DNA from: Casuarina equisetifolia
Taxonomy: Eukaryota > Streptophyta > Magnoliopsida > Fagales > Casuarinaceae
Assembly (NCBI GenBank): GCA_028551475.1
Contig: CM052355.1
Coordinates: 18,373,543-18,437,542 of the forward strand
DNA: 64,000 bases
Direction of reading: 5' to 3'
This document shows positions 58,647-64,000 of the stretch, piece after piece. Within the stretch, counting starts at the first letter, position 1. Each line of letters opens with the position of its first letter. The position numbers were made by a program, and so were the translations under genes. Under the pieces are notes generated by a model that was given only the letters and a program-made list of their open reading frames with translations, was not told the DNA's origin and did no database searches.

Positions 58647-59058
58647 ATGCCGATGAACACCATCACAAGGATGAAAATGTTGGCAGCAGCTTCTTTTTTT
58701 GTTATCACCGTCTACATTGCCGTCACCACCAACATAGTTGAAGCAAGCACTCGCCTTCCCTTTGTCATCTATCCTGAATCATCTCAGTATGTTACTGTAA
58801 CAGGTAATGTAACTGAGCATCCTCATCCATCAAGTTTAAACTGTCAATTCACCCCCCGGGGAGCAATTTTTAACTTCTATCTGATACCAGTCACTACAGA
58901 CACTAAATACAGTGATAGTTCCTGAAATTTTACAATAAGTGACGGACTGTGACGTTGGGCTTTTTTCCATAGGATGCAACAATGACTGCGATACAGCATG
59001 CTGTAACTGTGACATTAGGAAACAACCACCACTATGCGTGCAATGCTGTCAAGAATGA
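58647..59058 (+). CDS. Small secreted 8-cysteine peptide, Bowman-Birk-like
   Basis: Two exons, 58647-58803 and 58973-59058, joined in phase 1, give 80 aa. Residues of about 10-33 form a signal peptide (MKMLAAASFFVITVYIAV..., likely cut after VEA). The mature peptide of about 47 residues has all eight Cys in its last 27 residues (54, 58, 62, 63, 65, 74, 77 and 78): GCNNDCDTACCNCDIRKQPP then LCVQCCQE. The CC-x-C and C...R-x-x-P-P-x-C arrangement recalls the inhibitory loop of Bowman-Birk proteinase inhibitors, with Arg68 in the P1 position counting back from Pro-Pro. The loop is one residue longer than usual and P1' is Lys instead of Ser. It may be a divergent BBI, or an unrelated Cys-rich defence or signalling peptide. 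If the intron is retained, the frame continues without cysteines. Confidence 0.65.
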
Positions 59059-59473
59059 GCCTTAAACGCAGGCTTGCTTTGGGGAGTCGGACTGGTTTTG
59101 CAGACAAGTATTAGTTCTGCAGTTTATATAACCAACAATATGTCATTTCTTCCCTGATCAACAAATGAGGATCCCGTGTCATTGTTCAATAGCTTTCATT
59201 TTTTGAGTTTGCTAATTAAAGAAGTACTTATTACATTCGTAGAAGGTGAATTCACCCCGGCCATAATACTACAATTGTACCATGACTTTCTCTCAGTTAT
59301 TTAAGTGAAAGACGACTTACAGTACATCCACTTTCCCATGTCAATTATTTCTTCAGCCACCACAACATATCCTAACAAAATCTTGACAGTACCAGCATGA
59401 AAGTTGTCAAGATTAGTCTAAAAGCTAGCTCTCAAGATAATAACTGACAAAAAGATTTTAAGATGTGCTAGAG
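59059..59473. other. Convergent 3' ends, no gene seen
   Basis: Should hold the 3' UTRs of the plus-strand peptide gene and the minus-strand ATP12 gene. Nothing else was recognised. Confidence 0.5.
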
Positions 59474-61630
59474 TTATGTCTTCCGGGAAAGACCAAGGAA
59501 TACAGCAGGTGATGAGATCTGCACCCTGAGATCAGCAATGTCCACATCATGGCCACCTTCAACGAGACCCCACCTGTCCACCTGCATAGATATGAGGAGA
59601 ATCTATAGTTATTTCACAAGAATTATGAGCTACAGAGTTTGAGTCTGTCTGCAAACACGGGATTAGGAGGGGAGAAGGAAGTAGATGACGATGAGAACCT
59701 GCAAATCTTCTTCAATTCTAATCAATTCAATTGCTTCCTCAATCTGCAATTTCCCACGAAAGATTCCAATGGCAATAACCAAAGAATGAGCTGCTGCTGC
59801 AATGGCATCAATTGCAGCTAATTCACCGTCATCTGTTTTCTTCAGAAAGTTATCAACAGCCTCTATGAGACCATCCTCTTGCTTTCCACCAAAAAAGCTG
59901 GAGTATACTACAGGCTTAAAGCCAAACTCGGACTCTACCCAACCAAGTAAAGGATTGATTTTTTGCACTTGACATTCTACAAAAATTTGAAGGAACCATA
60001 GGTTAGACCATCTTACCACAGAATAGGAATCCATATCCAGTAGAAAATCCTATTTGCAAGCTATTGAGATAAACCACTATAGTAAACCAACATATTGTAC
60101 AATAATGCATCTTAAGACGTGTGTGCCATTTTGTGAGATCTTTCAACACAGTAATGTCTTAAGTTTGGAAGGATTTTTCTGGCACTGTTTGACATTCAGT
60201 GGTTTCCTTTTTTATGAACTTTCACATATGAAGGTGGACTAGGGACCAAACAAACAATAATTCCAAAAACTAATGAAGAACAGAATTTTTTTGAAGAAAC
60301 GAAGAGAAACATATCAATTCCCCCAACCTAAAAGTAAAATTTTCACAGAGGAAGAGCGAACAGCAAAACATATAGCTTAAAAGCAACAGCTTACCTCAAG
60401 AAAATATGCAGGAAAAAAAAATAAAAAAAGGAACCATTACTCAAAAAGAGGAGAAGAGAGAAGAGCCGCGCCCGGGGGCTGGGGGGAGGGGTGGTGGGGG
60501 TTAGAGAACAGATAATCTCCACTGATTACTATGCATTGAAGAAAAAACACGCATGGTAATTTTAACTCAAAATAGATTAGCAAAAGTAACATACCATGGA
60601 CACCCCGTGTCAGATCATTATCTTCTGGAGCGCGGCAGAAAACCAAGTCTTGATTAAACTTCTTCATCAAATTCTCAATTATCTTAGGTCGTGTGAGCGG
60701 AACCCTTTCCAGTGCAGTACAAGCAAGTTTCATAAGAGGCATCGTGAAGGGTCTGATCCCATCTGTTTGCTACAATAATTAAAATATCAATATACAGCCC
60801 CCAGAAAGTAAGGGCACATCAAGTTCACAAACAAATCCACGAGTCCACGAAAATCCAATCAGGAAAAAGTTCAAAAGTTCAAGAATTACAGTAATTTGAA
60901 ATAACAAGCAAAAGTATGACAAAAGAAAAAATTTACAACTAAAAGCATAATCCAAAGAAAAAGAGGAGAACTTTTCGAGGCGTTTTGAGTCACGTCAACA
61001 CAAACATCCAGAAAATTATCCATTTCAGCTCAGTTAGTAGTGGCAAAATCCCAGCTCAAACAAAGAAGATTAAGGACGACCCAATTGAGGATGAACAAAT
61101 CCAAATGAGAACCATAAGATCATTCAACTCACAAAGCATAGAAATGCAAGGAAAATTCGTAGATTCATAGAATTCTAGTAAGAGAGTCGCATAAATTTTG
61201 CTCATCCAACCTGGTATTCCCACTCAACAGCAATGGCCTTAGCGAGAGGCAAAGTAGGGAGCTTGAGAGGCCTCTTGGAAGGCGTCTTGAGCGTCCGATA
61301 ATCAAGCACTACTGTCCATCCAACCCCATCATCGGCCTCTCTGATCTTCACCTCCTTGTAGAATCTCTTTCCCACTATAGAACCCGTCATGAACGACATC
61401 GGCATCGTCACCGACGACGCCGCCGTTTCGGACTTCGACGTCGGCGCCTTGACATGAATGCTGTCGTCGGATGAGAAGGTAAAGGAAGAAGAAGGGCCAT
61501 CGGACGTGTCCGGGGCGGTGGCAACTGAGGAGGTGAAGAGGCGAGAGTGAGATTGGGATAACAGTGCTGTGAGAAACTTGGGATTTCTTCTGAGTGGATT
61601 TAGGGTCTTGTTAATCAGAGAATTGGCCAT
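59474..61630 (-). CDS. ATPAF2: Mitochondrial F1-ATPase assembly factor 2 (ATP12/ATPAF2)
   Basis: Four exons, 61630-61211, 60769-60595, 59976-59699 and 59581-59474, all in frame, give 326 aa. Residues 1 to about 45 are a Ser/Arg/Asn-rich mitochondrial presequence (MANSLINKTLNPLRRNPKFL). The ATP12 domain follows: GKRFYKEVKIREADDGVGWT, LDYRTLKTPSKRPLKLPTLP, AVEWEYQQTDGIRPFTMPLM, LTRPKIIENLMKKF, FGFKPVVYSSFFGGKQ and the final WGLVEGGHDVDIADLRVQIS. ATP12 chaperones the F1 alpha subunit until it assembles with beta in the matrix. Introns are modest (441, 618 and 117 bases), and intron 2 contains low-complexity C/G- and A-rich stretches near 60410-60500. Its neighbour on the right is divergent. Confidence 0.95.
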
Positions 61631-62892
61631 GGATTTGAGACTTTTGTATGGGGTTTTTGTTCGGGAGCTTGCTCGCCGGAAATGTGGTGTGGCAGAGATT
61701 GTTAGGGTTTTGACTATTTTGACTTTTGCTTTGCTCTTTGGAGAACTCCAACGTCCGTAGATTTTTCATATATACATGCTTCTCCCCGGTTCAACAATTA
61801 TTAATAGTGATGGGATAATTAGCATCTCAACCATTCTCATAATGACAGTTTGATATAATATTCATAGATAGTATTAATATTTGTTAAAATGTAATAAAAT
61901 AAAGCATATCTAAATATTTTATTTTATTTAAGTTTATACATTATTTACGTAATATAATATCATGATAACAATAAATAAATTATATGAAAGAGTATTAAGA
62001 TGTGATTAATGAATTTTATATCGTTAAAAAATATTAAATTTTTTTATTTATTTGATATTAAGTTTTATTAAATTTTTAGTTAAATATAAATATTTTAAAA
62101 ATATATAGTCAACTTGTTCAGTATATATTCTTCCAATTTTTTCTGTTACAGGTTTCTGTATTGTAGCTTGCCTTCCTTTTTCTCCTTTATGCTTCAATTT
62201 GTAATTACTAATTCATGATGAGAAAGTTCTTGAGAAATGGGATTTCTACTAGTATTCAGAATTGTTACCTTAGATGAATAAATAATGTATATTGGGGCCG
62301 ATGAGATATAAGAAAGATCATTATCAAAATCAATTCCCACCAGGGTGGTCATCTTCATCAAGTTTGAAACTTGTTTTATCGCATGTTTCCTCGGCTTTCC
62401 TGCATGCACTCCAAAGCCGTCTATATTTTCCTTGACTTTCCTGCCTACCAAACGGAAGAGTTGAAGAATGTGGTCTCACGTTTGCAATGTTAGGATAAGT
62501 CGCTAGACTGTTGTCATGCAGGACATGGCATTGATGGTGACTTTGTCCTTCTCCAAAAGGAACTGACTGAATGTGCCCGTACTATGGGCTCCGTTCATGG
62601 AGACTCAACGTGCTACGCAACAGAATCGGCCGCAAATCTCCATCCTGACACCCACAAGCGGTTCAGATAGACTGCAACTCCAGCACCAATCAGGGGAAAT
62701 GGTGGTTTAAAGGGTTGCCTCTCTTTTCTTTTTTCTTTTTTCTTTTTCCTTTTTTTCTTTTTTTCTTTTACTTTTATTCTTTATTTGCTATAAAGTCACG
62801 CATCATAATCTCCTAGCGGACAAACATCTTCAATTCGTAGTAGATTGAGACGCTTTCCTTCATTGCCCTCCCGGAGAAGAAAGAGTGGGGAA
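61631..62892. other. Divergent promoter region between ATP12 and the PQ-loop gene
   Basis: Very AT-rich from 61790 to 62110, pyrimidine-rich at 62720-62790 just upstream of the next gene. No gene was recognised. Confidence 0.5.
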
Positions 62893-64000
62893 ATGGCTTC
62901 TTGGAATTCAATTCCGCTGGAAATCACGTACCAGGTCCTGGGTTGGACAGCTTTCCTGTCATGGTCCGTCAGTTTCTACCCGCAAGTGATCTTGAATTTC
63001 CATAGGAAAAGGTATGACTGCGAGACTAACAGTTTTTCATCATCTTCTTTCTTGGCCGGATTTCATTTCCATGGTTTTTGATGTCTCTATTGGGTTTTTC
63101 CGGTGTTGGGGTCTGAACGTAGCGTGGTGGGGTTGAATTTCGATTTCGCGCTCCTGAATTTGACGAAGCACTCGTCGTATCTCATATACAACGCATCCCT
63201 TTACTTCAGCTCCGCTATTCAGAAGCAGTACTTCGAGAAATACGGCTATGATCAGGTTCGTGCTTTCTTCTTGTTCTGGGAGAGAGAGAAAAAAAAAAAA
63301 AAAGATCATCGTTAAACTTTCAACGAGGAAATCAAGAAATTTTTTTTCCCCTTCCCTGGGAGTGCGCCCAGTATGCACGTGTCCTATCAAAGATCATGTC
63401 GACAGTGAATTTGAAGTACCAAATAATTGGATTTGATTTTCATTGCAAATTGCGGTCGAAATCAAAATCCAGTTTCTGGGTGAAGTCATTTCCATCAGCA
63501 AGGGGATGTGTTCATGCGTTGACTTGTGCATCTCGTTAGGCATGTGTTTCAATCGTCGACGACTGCAGATAGAGCCTTAGTTGTTGGCCCAGATTAAGCT
63601 TTTTCACAGTACTTCTATTTTTTGGACTTACGTTAAACATGGGACCTCAGTTGGTTTTTGATGTTCTTTACTTGAATGATTAAGCCTTTATTTAGTCTAT
63701 GGTTCTTCTAATTGTTGCAGATGATACCCGTAGCTGCAAACGATGTTGCTTTCTCTATCCATGCCGTCCTTTTGACGGCAGTTACCTTGTTCCAGATTGT
63801 AATCTATGAAGTATGTGGATTACCTTTCCTCCGCGAGTTTATATAGTTTTTCTCTTGTTGGTGAGAGATCTCTATCTTACTAGACTTGTTACCGAGTTTA
63901 ATCTCGCCTCTCTTGCTGGTCTTCTACAGCGTGGAAATCAGAAGGTTTCCAGGATAGCTACTGCGATTGTCTGTGCCGTGTGGTTTTTTGCCGCTGTTTG
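62893..64000 (+). CDS. Cystinosin-type PQ-loop transporter, 5' part (runs off the window)
   Basis: Four exons seen: 62893-63011, 63123-63255, 63721-63810 and 63930 to beyond 64000. They give 137 complete codons plus part of one. The N-terminus MASWNSIPLEITYQVLGWTA leads into WSVSFYPQVILNFHRKRS, which carries the first PQ-loop (YPQ), then SVVGLNFDFALLNLTKHSSY and hydrophobic helices (VAFSIHAVLLTAVTLFQIVI; TAIVCAVWFFAAV). This pattern fits plant homologues of human cystinosin, a lysosomal proton-coupled cystine exporter. A vacuolar location in plants is inferred. The second PQ-loop should lie past the end. The start is the first ATG that opens the conserved N-terminus. Confidence 0.9.

Noticed and set aside
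1-64000. CRISPR arrays, bacterial-type operons, phage genes or organelle DNA insertions
   Set aside because: No spaced short repeats, no clustered intronless prokaryotic-type genes and no recognisable plastid or mitochondrial gene blocks. The genes have plant introns.

Overview
The window is nuclear DNA from a flowering plant, most likely a woody eudicot. It has AT-rich intergenic and intronic DNA, GT-AG introns, plant-only protein families (classical arabinogalactan protein, phytocyanin, CCT-motif protein, NOI/RIN4 peptide, P-class PPR protein, phytochelatin synthase), a plant miR156/157-type hairpin and a nuclear tRNA-Pro. I cannot name the species. Protein-coding genes were rebuilt exon by exon from splice sites and reading-frame continuity. 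Most give products of the length expected for their family.

Layout. 0-3.3 kb: no gene recognised. 3.3-5.7 kb (-): ATP23, a mitochondrial metallopeptidase. 5.8-6.5 kb: an array of about 201-bp tandem repeats. 6.97-7.46 kb (+): a classical AGP. 9.26-10.70 kb (-): a secreted pectate lyase. 13.25 kb (+): tRNA-Pro(AGG). 14.26-16.82 kb (+): a CCT-motif regulator. 17.68 kb: a run of 29 G. 18.54-18.63 kb (-): a miR157-type precursor. 19.58-20.26 kb (+): a heat-shock-type promoter and a class I small HSP. 20.86-22.26 kb: a decayed Copia-type LTR followed by a primer-binding-site-like motif.

24.16-36.65 kb (+): a phytochelatin synthase cluster. It holds an isolated but intact first exon, a complete 503-aa gene and a second complete 494-aa gene, all in the same orientation. 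39.36-39.95 kb (-): a BAG-like protein with only the ubiquitin-like domain. 43.28-45.75 kb (+): a PPR protein resembling LPE1/At3g46610. 47.83-52.27 kb (+): a 577-aa multipass membrane protein. 53.05-53.68 kb (-): an early-nodulin-like phytocyanin. 54.44-56.54 kb (-): SDH2. 57.19-57.86 kb (+): a NOI peptide, divergent from SDH2. 58.65-59.06 kb (+): a small secreted 8-Cys peptide with a Bowman-Birk-like loop. 59.47-61.63 kb (-): the ATP synthase assembly factor ATP12/ATPAF2. 62.89 kb to the end (+): the 5' part of a cystinosin-type PQ-loop transporter.

The genes do not form one pathway. Three of them (ATP23, SDH2, ATP12) serve mitochondrial respiratory or ATP-synthase biogenesis. The phytochelatin synthase cluster is the clearest local gene-family expansion. 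The items most worth testing are the orphan PCS first exon, which could serve as an alternative first exon for the complete gene downstream, the miRNA hairpin, and the small Cys-rich secreted peptide.
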